Part shown: piece after piece, positions 43,517 through 55,145 of the stretch
How the letters are laid out: each line of letters starts with the position of its first letter
How positions within the stretch are numbered: position 1 is the stretch's first letter
Source of the DNA: Saposhnikovia divaricata
Taxonomy: Eukaryota; Streptophyta; Magnoliopsida; Apiales; Apiaceae
Length of the DNA stretch: 64,000 bases
Direction of reading: 5' to 3'
NCBI GenBank assembly: GCA_036435485.1
Contig: CM071598.1
Coordinates: forward strand, 181,174,148-181,238,147
The notes under the pieces: generated by a model
What the model was told of the DNA's origin: nothing
Seen by the model: only the letters and a program-made list of their open reading frames with translations
Database searches by the model: none
Program-made: the position numbers and the translations under genes

Positions 43517-43816
43517 CTCCCTCCGTCCCAAATTATATGAACTTGTTTGACTTTCACGGAGATTAAGAAAATGTAGTAAGAAGAAGTAAAGTTAGTTGAA
43601 AAGTGGGTAAAGTGGTGGGACCTATCAACATTTAATAATAGATTTGAGATAGTGCAGAAAAATAGTAGGTGTAATAGTGTTTATTTAATAAAAAAGTGGA
43701 AAAGTAGTGGGTGTAATAGTGAAAAATAGTGTTCAAAAATACTAATTATATTATGTTCATTTTTTTTGGGACGTCCCAAAAAGAAAAGAGGTTCACATAA
43801 AACGGGACGGAGATAG
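43517..43816. mobile_element. Stowaway (Tc1/mariner-type) MITE
   Basis: 300 bases with ends CTCCCTCCGTCCC and GGGACGGAG and a TA duplication (43515-43516, 43817-43818), the classic Stowaway signature. Copy A near 36628 shows the empty site GATACTTAGTT. Confidence 0.93.
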
Positions 43817-44153
43817 TATTTAGTTAGATTTGCACTTCTCAAACTTTTATATCTTGTACGTCGTTGTGTGTGTGTCAAAGGATTGGTATCTGTTAGACTA
43901 CTCGTCTATATGGCCCTCTAGCTGCTCAGGAGTCAGGACCATGTCGACCATGTCGGCCGAACCCGAGAAGCCAAGCCAATAAATATTGATACGTAAAAAG
44001 GTGCAGTATTTAAGTAAGCTTAATGGCGACATTAAGCTTACTGGCAGCAACTTAATTATTTGATTATTTTTAAAAAAAAAAAGGCTTGTAGTGTATAAAA
44101 GCAAGTTACCAGTTCAAATGAATGCTCTCATGTGTTGGTCTATGCATTAAATT

Positions 44154-44623
44154 CAGTGTTGTAAAAAGCGCAAATCGGACCAAAGTGGTGGAAGGACCTT
44201 CTAGCGCTTAAGCGGTTAAGCGGACGCTTAAGCGGTTTTAAAAGCGAATCATTAATCGAATTATAAATAAATATATATTTATATAAATAAATACAATACT
44301 AATTTCTTTTTAAAAAAAGATAACATTTAGAAACGTAACATTTAGAAATATAACATTTAGAAATATCAAATTATAAATTAATCACATACAATATTAGTTA
44401 TAATGGACATAAAAAATACAAAAATATATTTTTTTAAAAAAATTTCCGCTTAATCCGCTTTTGACCCGATTTTGACCCGCTTTTTACCCGATTTTGACCC
44501 GCTTTTGATCCGATTAAGCCGCCTAAACCTTTTAAACGATTAACAACCCGATTCCGTCCAAAGCGAAGCGATTTTGTGCCGATTCTGTTTAGGCGGCCGC
44601 TTAAAGCGCTTTTTAGAACACTG
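44154..44623. mobile_element. hAT-type MITE with CAGTGTTGTAAAAAGCGC ends
   Basis: 470 bases, ends CAGTGTTGTAAAAAGCGC and GCGCTTTTTAGAACACTG inverted, with the 8-bp duplication ATTAAATT (44146-44153, 44624-44631). The interior carries GCTTAAGCGG and TTTTGACCCG repeats. Non-coding. Confidence 0.9.
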
Positions 44624-44687
44624 ATTAAATTATGCGATAGTGCATCTTGCCTTTTAAAATATTAGATAAAAGTTATATGTATTTATA

Positions 44688-45043
44688 GGGAGGTGCTCAA
44701 ATGAGACCCCCTCTTATAATGAGATCCCCTCTTATAATGAGTCCCCTCATATTTCATCTATTTTAAAGGGCCCCGTCAGGGGCACCCAATACGAAAAAGT
44801 CTTATAATTCTACCCTCTATTCATTTATCAAAAAAAAAAATTCAAAAAAAAATGATGGCGTGGCAGCAGTTTATTTATTTATTTTTTTATAAATTTTTCT
44901 TTGATGAATAGATAGAGAGTATAATTATAAGCCTTTTTCGTATTGGGTGCCCCTGGCGGGGCCCTTTAGAATAAAAGAAATATGAGGGGGACTCATTATA
45001 AAAGAGGGTTTCATTATAAGAGGGGTCTCATTTGAGCAACCCC
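44688..45043. mobile_element. MULE-like foldback MITE with a nested hairpin
   Basis: 356 bases with long inverted ends (TGCTCAAATGAGACCCC and complement) and an 11-bp duplication ATGTATTTATA (44677-44687, 45044-45054), as in Mutator-like insertions. The centre (44768-44966) is a second inverted repeat, starting GGGCCCCGTCAGGGGCACCC, of the same family as 20748-20964. Confidence 0.83.
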
Positions 45044-45054
45044 ATGTATTTATA

Positions 45055-45371
45055 TATATCTATAACCTTTATTAATAAACGAAACTTTCTTCAAATTATT
45101 TTGGTACAAAATTTAATTTCACCCTTATTTTGGTTTCACTCATAAATTCCTAATTTTCTTAGAATTTAATTCATATTATTCTATAAAAAAATTGTTGGAA
45201 TTCTACTATAATTATAATCGTATTGAATTGTATAAATAACGTACCTATTAAAATCATGTATGTTGTGTTTGTTTTAAAAGAACCTTAAATAAATAATAAA
45301 TAAAATCTATACACTTTGTTAATGTGTAAACCCACGTTTTAATGGCACACAATATTACCAATATACCTTGT
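45055..45371. other. AT-rich spacer
   Basis: No gene or bounded repeat recognised. The last five bases (CTTGT, 45367-45371) are the likely left target duplication of the Athila-like element. Confidence 0.45.
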
Positions 45372-47352
45372 TGTTTGCACTAATTCACGCAAGCGTACGA
45401 GATCACAAGTAATATAAATATAAATCAAGTTCGTTCCCACAGAGATCTGGTTTAGGTTTTAATTTAGCTAATGTACCTATACAACAATGTATGGTTTTTA
45501 CTCACTGCTAAGACAATTAACGAATTTGGGTTTTACTTATCTAAAATTAACTAAAGAACAAATTATTAAACTAAGAATTAATTAACTACGAGTATTAAAA
45601 TCGAATTACTTATGCGAGAATAAACATGGGATCCTAACTTCATTAAATATTTCGCTTAGATCTGATGCCTTTAATCAATGTATGCAATGATTATGATATC
45701 TGATCGAATAACACGAAACAAGCACACGCTACCTGTCAGCATACGTATACCAAACTACTCATACATCCACAAAAGAGATAGAAGATGAATAGACACCAAT
45801 TATGTTTAGACCCTATATGTCTATAGAATTTGAAAACATTACGGTTGAGGAACAAGTTATCCATATTGATCACATAGGGCAACATAATATATTTCATTTT
45901 ATGCTACAAATCATGTTGATAAACAATCATGAACCTATGCTAGCATGGCAAGTTCTAAATCTCAAGATCCACTTTCACTTCACAAGAGATTAACAATTCA
46001 ATTTAGATGTTAGTTACGCATCTAAAAGCATTAAGTATAACCATACAAGGATATCAATATACATCACACGCAGATCTTTAAAGCATCAAAATACTAAAGC
46101 TCCATAAATAAATCCGTTAGAATCTCATGACACCGATTAGTTCATAATCGAACTGTTCGTCACCATGGGATTTGATGAAAACATGATATGAAACAAAGAT
46201 TGAATGTATATAATAGTAATACTAAAGTTGAGTTTAGAAAACAAATCCGAAAACTGGAATCCAATGTACGCCTAAGAAAAGAATACAAAAGATGAAGTAT
46301 ATCTAGATCCCCGTTGCTTGTCACGAGCGTTGGTGAATACTGAATCCTTCTCTGCTTTTCTCCCTTGTGTACGTGGTCACAAGTAATATAGATATAAGTC
46401 AAGTTCGTTCCCATAGAGATCTGGTTTAGGTTTTAATTCAGCTAATGTACCTATGCAACAATGTATGGTTTTTACTCACTGCTAAGACAATTAACAAATT
46501 TGGGTTTTACTTATCTAAAATTAACTAAAGAACAAATTATTAAACTAAGAATTAATTAACTACGAGTATTATAATCGAATTACTTATGCGAGAATAAACA
46601 TGGGATCCTAACTTCATTAAATACTTCGCTTAAATCTGATGCCTTTAATCAATGTATGCAATGGTTATTATATCTGATCGAATAACACGAAACAAGCACA
46701 CGCTACCTGTCAGCATACGTATACCAAACTACCCATACATCCACAAAAGAGATAGAAGATGAATAGACACCAATTATGCTTAGACCCTATATGTCTATAG
46801 AATTTGAAAACATAACGGTTGAGGAACAAGTTATCCATATTGATCACATAGGGCAACATAATATATTTCTATTTATGCTACAAATCATGTTGATAAACAA
46901 TCATGAACCTATGCTAGCGTGGCAAGTTCTAAATCTCAAGATCCACTTTCACTTCACAAGAGATTAACAATTCAATTTAGATGTTAGCTACTCCTCTAAA
47001 AGCATTAAGTATAGCCATACAAGGATATTAATATACATCACACACAGATCTTTAAAGCATCAAAATACTAAAGCACCATAAATAAATCCGTTAGAATCCC
47101 ATGACAACGATTAGTTCATAATCGAACTGTTCGTCACCATGGGATTTGATGAAAACATGATATGAAACAAAGACTGAATGTATATAATAATAATACTAAA
47201 GTTGAGTTTAGAAAACAAATCCGAAAACTGGAATCCAATGTACGCCTAAGAAAAGAATACAAAAGATGAAGTAGATCTAGATCCCCGTTGCTTGTCACGA
47301 GCGTTGGTGAATCCTTCTTTGCTTTTCTCCCTTGTGTTTCTAAGTTATGATC

Positions 47353-50300
47353 TGTAACACCCCCAGATCTAGGGTCAGGGATCTGGTCGTTACGGTCTCA
47401 ATATCCATCCATAAAACCAACATAATTTAAATTATAACCTTGTGACCCAAAACAACAACATAAAACACACCCGTTATAGTCCCAGAGATGAAATCAGAGT
47501 AACCCTCAATATTATTAATCATAAGTTTGAGTTCTTACAACCCAAAGAATTAAAATTTTACCATTACATACTCTTTGCCATCCATTGGTATATGCCATAT
47601 AATAAATACATTTGATGTTCAAATGCTAACAGCTAGCCTACCGGAAGCTGCATCTTCGGCAATGGTAGCTATGACCTCAGCGGTTAATCCTCTGACGGCT
47701 GACACCTGTCTATGCTAAGTACGCCTTGCGCGGCCATCTGATCTAGCTGTTGTTGTGATATAAATAAATAAAGCAAGGGTGAGCAATAGCCCACCAAAAA
47801 TATAATTGAATAGTGATAATATATAACAGTCCAAAATATCTTAGAAACCATATGCCATGCATTAACGGACGTAGTACCAATATATGGTATGAGATGAAGT
47901 TACAAGGTAACTCAAAATATATTTGTTCTGAAGAAATATCTACTATGTCAAAGATAAGCAAGATATTATCAAATTTTCATAATAGAGGAACTTGCGGAAG
48001 AATATTGCAATTCCAGTTCAAACACTATTCAAACCTGCCAACAATGATAATGTTGCAGGAAATTTTCTAACATTGAAAGATGAACTAATACTGGAGTTTG
48101 ACGCGCCAGGAGACATAGCATTTACACGATGATCAGTCGCATGTTATGCTCCCCACCTCTTGTTCTCTACATGTAGAAGGAAGCACCGATGGATTTACTT
48201 GTCTACCGCCCTCTGGAACCCCCTCGGCCAACGGTTGGGCCATTTGCTGGACCGGCGCCACTGGGTCACTTACGCATCTCCTAGTTCATTTCACATCCAT
48301 AACTTTGAAACGTAAAGTTCCTCCCCCTTTCCCCAAGTATAATACTTGTTGATAGGACTCCACAAAGTAGTCGTATCTAGTTGGAAAGGAAAATTCACCA
48401 ATATTTCCCAAGCTGATGCTTGTTAATGGATAAGAACTTGTTCCATCAATTATTACCCCTCGAGCGTTGGGGAGGTAACCAAACAGATTCATATCGATGT
48501 TTGAAAGAATCAAGATGTGAGTGACAAGATAGTTTAGCAAGTATAGGACCGGGCAGTCCAATAAATAACATCTCTCAAGTGAGGTCCCCTTATATATGTA
48601 TTTTGAAGTTTGAGCGAGTATTTAAATCTTCTTATAACACAGATTTAAATGAAGATAGAGTTTTGGGAACCTCCCCTTGATAAAATAGTCATAAAAGACT
48701 CCGATATATTTTACATAATATTCGAAGGTGAAAGATAATATTTGAATAATATAAATCATTATAAAAGAATTTAAATAAATATTCTAAGAATATTTATTAA
48801 ATCAATAATAATTAAGGAATATTATTAAATCATAATGTTGCTCGTAAGTAATCCTCGAATAAATATATAGAATCATTTACTAAATAACTCTCTTCTTTAA
48901 ATGAATATTCAATATAATATTCATTAATTAAATAAACTCAAATAAATATTTAAAATAATATTCACTAAATAAATCAAACCTTAAATGAATATTTGAAAAT
49001 AATATTAATTTAAAAATAATATTCTAAATGAATAGCTAAATAATATTCTTTTCGTAATCAAAGCTTTAAAGGAATATTCGAAGCAATATTCCTTAAGTAA
49101 ATAGAACTTCCAATGGATATTTTAAAATAATATTCATCAAGTACATAAAATCCTAAATGAATATTCAAAATAATATTCATTTAATAAATCAATTCCAAAT
49201 GAATATTCAATTGATATTCATTAAACAAATAATATTCTAAATGAATATCCAACTAATATTCTAAATAAATATCCAAATGATATTCATTTAGTAATCAAAA
49301 CCTTAATATTCGAAATAATATTCCTTGAGTAATTAGAACTTCCATAGAATACTTTTGAAATACTATTTATCAATTACATAAAACTTAAATGAATATACGA
49401 AAGTGATATTCATTTAATGAATAAAATTCCAATGAATATCAAACTAATTATTCATTAATAATAAAACTCTAATGAATATTCAAAAATAATATTCATTAAT
49501 ATTTCTCGACTGAAATAATACTCAAATAACATTTCTCGAAAGATTTCCAAGTATTTGATACTTTTATGGAAATATAAATAATTTTTAATAATAACATTCC
49601 TCAAAATGAATACTACTCTGTCGCTGGAATCCCTCCGGGTTTCCACGACTATCTATATAACACAAAATACCGACTCCCGGTCTCATATTTAAAGAATAAA
49701 TATCATACGCCCTTCACTAAGGGTCCTAGCAAAACAATCCTGCTTATAACTGATAATCCATATCTAGTCTATAAGCCAATATCAATTCAGGGAACAAGTA
49801 TTCCAATATATATATACTTTGAAAACAACATGCATGCTATGGCATATGTATAACAACAATCATATATATTATCACAACAATAGTTCCAAGGTATTGGAAA
49901 CTTGCCTGGCAATCCTGAAGGGGTAGGGTGCCTCGTGTCAATCCGGTGATCTATAAATAGTCACAATAACCGAGGTCAATCACTTAACACTTTTTAAAAG
50001 GCTAAGTATAACTTATTTAAGTCGAAACACGTTTTCGAATTATCTCGCTAAGCACCCTTTAGTGAAATTCTCTTTATTCTCACTATGACCCGTCATTCGT
50101 TCGCTACTAAGACACGTCGTCATACTTACACTTTGTATATACTTAAGTCGTATATATTCTAAGGTTGGTCGTTTACGAATCAAGATTATACCTCGAGATT
50201 TATCGCCCGTTTTCTAAGTCATTTACCAAAGTCATAACCAAGTATGCTTCTAGGGGTTCGTTCGCGTTTAACCTTGATTCGAACATTTTATAAAATCGGA

Positions 50301-52301
50301 AAATGATCCATTCGACATGTGGTCTTCTCCCACACCTTCCTTTTTACCTCTATTATTTAATTATACAGATTCGCCACTGATTTCATAGTATTAAAGGAAT
50401 CCAATTTCAGTTACGAACTTTCGATTACGGTTTCGAACCACTTTTACGAATTTAATCATAATTCCTAAACCGTAAGTCTGTTTGTTTCGATTCTTGCGCC
50501 AAAACGATCTATGACTCGAGATCTATAAGCTCATGTCAGGTCCTCAACCTTGTAAGAAAATTACAGTTTCGGACATGCTCTGTTTTTAACACCTATGTAA
50601 ATTTCGACATTACGACGGCTTAAAAACGAATAATCCAATTTTCAAACAACCCAAATAATCATTCAACCAACAACCAACACTCATGGACACTATTTATCAT
50701 CTTCCTCACTGTCTCAACAGGTCTTGGAGCCACAAAGTATATTTTAACATTTTTATAACACCCACATAACATACACGCTCTAAATCATGCATAAGCCATA
50801 AACACCATCAAATCTCATATAAAACTCAAAGGTGGGTTAAGGGTTTACCTTCTTGGAAGCTCTAGGAACACTAACAAGTGTTTATAAACACTTAACAAGC
50901 CTTAGATAGTCTTTATATAGCTTAATCCTTAAGGACAAAACAAGAAAATTGGTTAATCACTTCGGAGTTACTATTCATCAGTCCAAAGAAATGCAAAAAC
51001 GAGGTCCTTACCTTGCTTTTCTGGATGAGAGTCCTAAAGAAGAATTGTAGAGCATCTAACCAGCTTTCCAAAAAGCTAAAGAACACCAAATTTCATTGAG
51101 TAATGAAGGAGATATGGCCATTATAAAATCTGTCCAGAAACTGTCAAGCATCAGGACAGTTTGCTTCTTCAACTTGGGGAGGTGATTTGTCTAGGCTATA
51201 CTACTTGGATTGCCACGAAACTTTGAGCGAATATTGCCCATGGAGTGGAGAGGCTTGGGTTAAAGTTTGGTGATTTTATCATGGATGGAAATGGAGATAT
51301 GATTTTTCTTCTATATAGTGCTCTTGCTGGGCAGTTTTTTAAGGAAATGGAGAGAATGGAGTTTGCTTGCTATAATGATATAATGTATGCATGTATGGCT
51401 TATATCTTGGATTCATCTTGTTTTTATGCTTTGTCAACAATCTATTGGTGCCACTTGTTGATCCCTCATTTGTCCAAGTGTTGGCACTACATTATGCAAC
51501 TCCATTTTTGGCAAAATGCAACTACATCACTCACTTGTTTGTTGACTTTCAAGTAGGTCACTTGGATATTTTCTTTTCCCACCAATTGATTATTCTTGTA
51601 TCTTTGCTCTCTGCTTGTTTTTTTTGTCCGGTTATTACTCCATTTCAATAATCGTTCGGAGGAATATTTCAAATATTTATCACTAAGGTTTTACCGGAAA
51701 CCTTATTAATATTCTTGCTAATATATTTAATTCTCCTTTATAAATCTTGTATTTAAATTTCTCAAATCTTTTAAATAAATCCTTAAATCCTTCAGTGTCC
51801 AGGGAAATCTCGGAGAAAATAAAAGTGCTAATTTTCTGAATCCGATACCGTTTACATACACTTATCTCGCCCCTGTATCATGAATACAAACTCCGAAACC
51901 CGTTCTGAATACTTCTATATAGCGTCGTCTTAATCATATTCTCATTTCCACCAAAAACACTATTCACTACTTATTCTCTTTTATTCCTTATATATATATA
52001 AATGTCCTTGTTCTCTTTCGGGCATTCCTTTACCTTTTTACGGAACCACTGGACTAACAACAGATATTGATTTGGATGACACAAGAATATCTCCTTCCTC
52101 TTTGGAGTGTCATAACTTATTTCTTAGGAGATAGATTATTCTAATCTAGGTTGTCAACCCATTGCATTCTTCATGACATATAATCTTTTAAATCTATACC
52201 CATTCACATTCATTGTTAATACCTTGTAGTCGGAGTCACTGTTCATTCTTTCATCAATATATAAAAAAGTTTTAATTCTACCGAAAATTCGGGTTCTTAC
52301 A
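47353..52301 (-). mobile_element. Probable 4.9 kb solo LTR nested in the Athila-like LTR
   Basis: Starts TGTAACACCCCCAGATC and ends CGGGTTCTTACA on the plus strand (minus: TGTAAGAACCCG...GGGGGTGTTACA), flanked by 5-bp duplications TGATC (47348-47352, 52302-52306). There is no ORF with similarity to retroelement proteins and no internal second terminus pair. Large LTRs with TGTAAG...TTACA ends are known in plant Gypsy chromoviruses, so a solo LTR left by recombination is the simplest reading. A large non-coding derivative (LARD) is the alternative. Confidence 0.65.
48600..49620. repeat. AT-rich block of AATATTCATT-type repeats inside the nested LTR
   Basis: Dozens of degenerate copies of ATGAATATTCAAATAATATTCATT in both orientations, period roughly 40-60 bases. 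Each unit is itself nearly palindromic around AATATT. Non-coding. Confidence 0.7.
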
Positions 52302-52534
52302 TGATCCCTAATTACAATGATACAATGTGTTTTTATAGGCACTAGAAGTCTTGTCCAACAAGAATAGCCTTAAAATACATCTTCAATTTGAAATAGGGTA
52401 GAAAACTGATTTTTTTTCCGCAGCAACAGTTTATCCACCAGCGCCACGCGCGCCGCCTGCGCCTAGAAATCTGCCACACGCGCTGCTTGCGCGCCTCACG
52501 CGCCGCCTGCACGTGGATGTAAAATCCATTATCA

Positions 52535-54029
52535 CACCCCCAAACTTAAACCAATGCTTGTCCTCAATCATAAACAAATATAACTATATACAACTAACTA
52601 GTACCACTTCCGTAGGTGATCACGGCTGCATTTGGCATATGCAACAAGTCCTTTAAACCCCTAGGTAGCCCTAGTGGACGAGTAAGGTCTCGCAAGGGCC
52701 TATAGCGAATGTACCCATAAAATCCATCACTACATAATGCAATGCAATGCATGTATGCAACTAATATGAAAATGCTATGACCCCCTCGAACTAACCAAAA
52801 CCAACTAGCAAGCAAATATCTCAAAGAATGCAACTAAATCCAAATAGAGCTCGACTAAGTCCCTGTATACTAGCAATACATGAACAGAAACGTGCGTGTG
52901 TGCGATGCTTATCAGATATACTCCTAACAGTAGATCGAAAATCATACCCATTTTTTGCCAAGACAATCACAAGTTTATAAATAGAATAGACTGTAAACAC
53001 TTCATAACCTAGGAACACCTCCATCCTCATCTGAGTTAGCCAGAAATTCATGCTTTATTACTACAACTATGACACAGAATACTATATACAATAACGCATG
53101 CTTATTTAACCGTGTAATGGATGAGATCCCGAAAGGCTTATACAATAATACCCATGTAGCGAGCGTTAGGTTAGCGGATCCCAAACCTCACAGGGATTTA
53201 GGTCACTAGGCACATTGCCCCCATTGAACTTAATTGCTCGAGTATTAAAGAGCTCACCCTAGTTAATTCTGCATTTAACAATTACATGACTTTTTTTTTC
53301 ATATATGCAATCTGGAATGAGAATTCTCAATTCCAACCCTAGACTACTCATAAGAATATGAGCCGGCTACTAGCCATTTGACACCTAACCATTATTGACA
53401 ATTAACAACAATTAGCATGAAATTCCTGGTTTCCCCCAAACTTAGACTTTAGTGCTCCTACGCCATCAAGGGAATAACGAAAATTCTAAATATAAACAAC
53501 TCAAAACAACCAAACAAGCATGGCCTCAACCTAGCCCAAAAGCAAACGATGAGACTGTGTAAAGATTTTGTTTCTGAAGCATGCAAGTCAATTTCATTAG
53601 AACTATAAATCATCCCTCTATTCATCATTACCACACTCAAATAGACATCGACCTACCAATCAGAATTAGCTCGTCCTAAGGGATCATGAAAAATGCATGC
53701 CATGAAAATGCAACTAAAATGAACTCACTTGGTATAAAAACAAAATAACAGAATGTCCTATATGAAACAAAACATGTAATAATACGAACAAAACATGAAT
53801 GAATAACTACTAATCATGCAAAACATGAACTCCTACATGAACAATGACTCAACTAACACTACTTTTCCACCAAACCACCCCCAAAATTAAGATATTCAAT
53901 GTCCCCATTGAATTGAAGGCAATAAAAAGGATAGTAGAGAACATACCTAAATAAAAATACCGAAAAGCGTAGGTTGCCTCTACGAAGTGCTGTCGTTGAC
54001 GTCATTTAGCCGGACGTTGCTTCCTCACT
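52535..54029. other. 3' non-coding interior of the Athila-like element
   Basis: 1.5 kb between the protease ORF and the PPT where RT, RNase H and integrase would be expected. No RT or integrase motif is visible in any frame. Short ORFs at 52594-53640 have no recognisable domain. Confidence 0.65.
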
Positions 54030-55145
54030 TCATGGCGGTTTCAAGAGAATATTAGGATAGTCCTTAATAGAAGAAACTTTCGCACCCATGCCGACCTCTT
54101 GTTTGCTTACATCCAACATATCTCTTCTTTCGCTCTTCACATTGATTTTTCCACCAATCGACTTCTTCGCCTTCTTTTTCTTCCTCACATCTCTAAGGTG
54201 TTTATCCCTTTCAGCCGACTGAATAGAACACTCTTCTACCTCATCATCAACTATCCACCTTCTTAACACATTATCATGCCCTTCTTCAAAAATCACTAAC
54301 TCATCATTCAAAAGAACATACCTCAAATGTGGTGGAAGTTTTTCGAGCTTTACATTCGAAAGATCTTGTAAGGAAGGTTTAACAGCATTAATTTCCTCGA
54401 GCATCTTAACTGAATCAGAGTTCTTCGAAAAATTTGGAACACTAGGCAATGCATCCAATTTCAAATCACCTTTTTCTTGTTGGAAAGACAATGCAAGGGA
54501 TTCCACAGAAAAGCACACTTCTGGATCATCTAAAATCTTTGTAGGAGCAAACACAATAAAGATTGCCTTATCATCTTGAACCCAAATAGTTAGCTCCCCT
54601 TTTTGCACATCAATTAAAGCTCGACCGGTAGCCAGGAATGGCCTTCCCAAGATGATGGGAATCTTCTTATCTTTCTCAAAGTCTAGAATGACAAAATCAG
54701 CTGGAAAGATAAACTCATCCACCTTTACCATGACATCCTCCACTATACCTCTAAGATACGTAATCGACCGATCAGCCAGCTGTAACGAGATATGGGTAGG
54801 TTTCGGATCCAGTAGACCAAGTTGCAAGAAAACTAACAACGGCATGAGATTAATGCTAGCCCCCAAATCACATAAACACTTGCTGAAAGATAAGTTGCCA
54901 GTAGTGCACGGGATAGTGAAACTCCCCGGATCTTTAAGTTTTGGAGGCAACTTTTGCTGAAGCACGGCACTGCATTCTTCCGTTAAAGCAACGATCTCTA
55001 ACTCCTCTAGCTTCAATTTACGATAGAGAATACCTTTCATGAACTTAGCGTAGCTCGGCATCTGTTCAAGAGCTTTCGCAAAAGGTATGTTAATCTGTAA
55101 CTTCTTGAAAACCTCTAAAAACTTAGCAAACTGCTTATCCAACTT
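54030..55145 (-). pseudogene. Athila-like gag C-terminus and aspartic protease
   Basis: 370 codons, in frame with the preceding segment and separated from it by a TAG at 55146-55148. Typical Athila spacer LDKQFAKFLEVFKKLQINIP, then the protease with CDLGASINLMPL (active-site Asp, about residues 91-102), VDEFIFPADFVILDFE and IILGRPFLATGRALID. After the protease the frame continues ~150 codons (basic KKKKAKKS near the end) and stops before any RT. Confidence 0.86.

Larger units (their letters stand above)
41582..44096. repeat. Segmental tandem duplication, copy B
   Basis: Matches copy A (34830-38785) from ATCATAATAAC to CTTGTAGTGTAT. It lacks the Tourist and hAT insertions of copy A but has its own: a 687-base insertion (42271-42957) and a Stowaway MITE (43517-43816). 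No gene in the backbone. Confidence 0.87.
45372..52534 (-). repeat. 3' LTR of the Athila-like element, internally duplicated and interrupted
   Basis: Unit 1 (about 45393-46368) and unit 2 (about 46369-47343) are tandem copies of the same ~976 bases of LTR, joined at CCTTGTG|TACGTGG. Unit 2 is then interrupted at 47353 by the nested LTR and resumes at 52302. Compared with the right LTR the last part lacks ~270 bases near 52510. Small ORFs at 45802-45993, 46776-46967 and 57331-57522 are the same LTR segment in three copies and are not taken as genes. Confidence 0.85.

Noticed and set aside
51245..51556. 103-codon plus-strand ORF in the nested LTR
   Set aside because: No recognisable domain, lies inside a repeat and overlaps other frames. 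A function cannot be supported.
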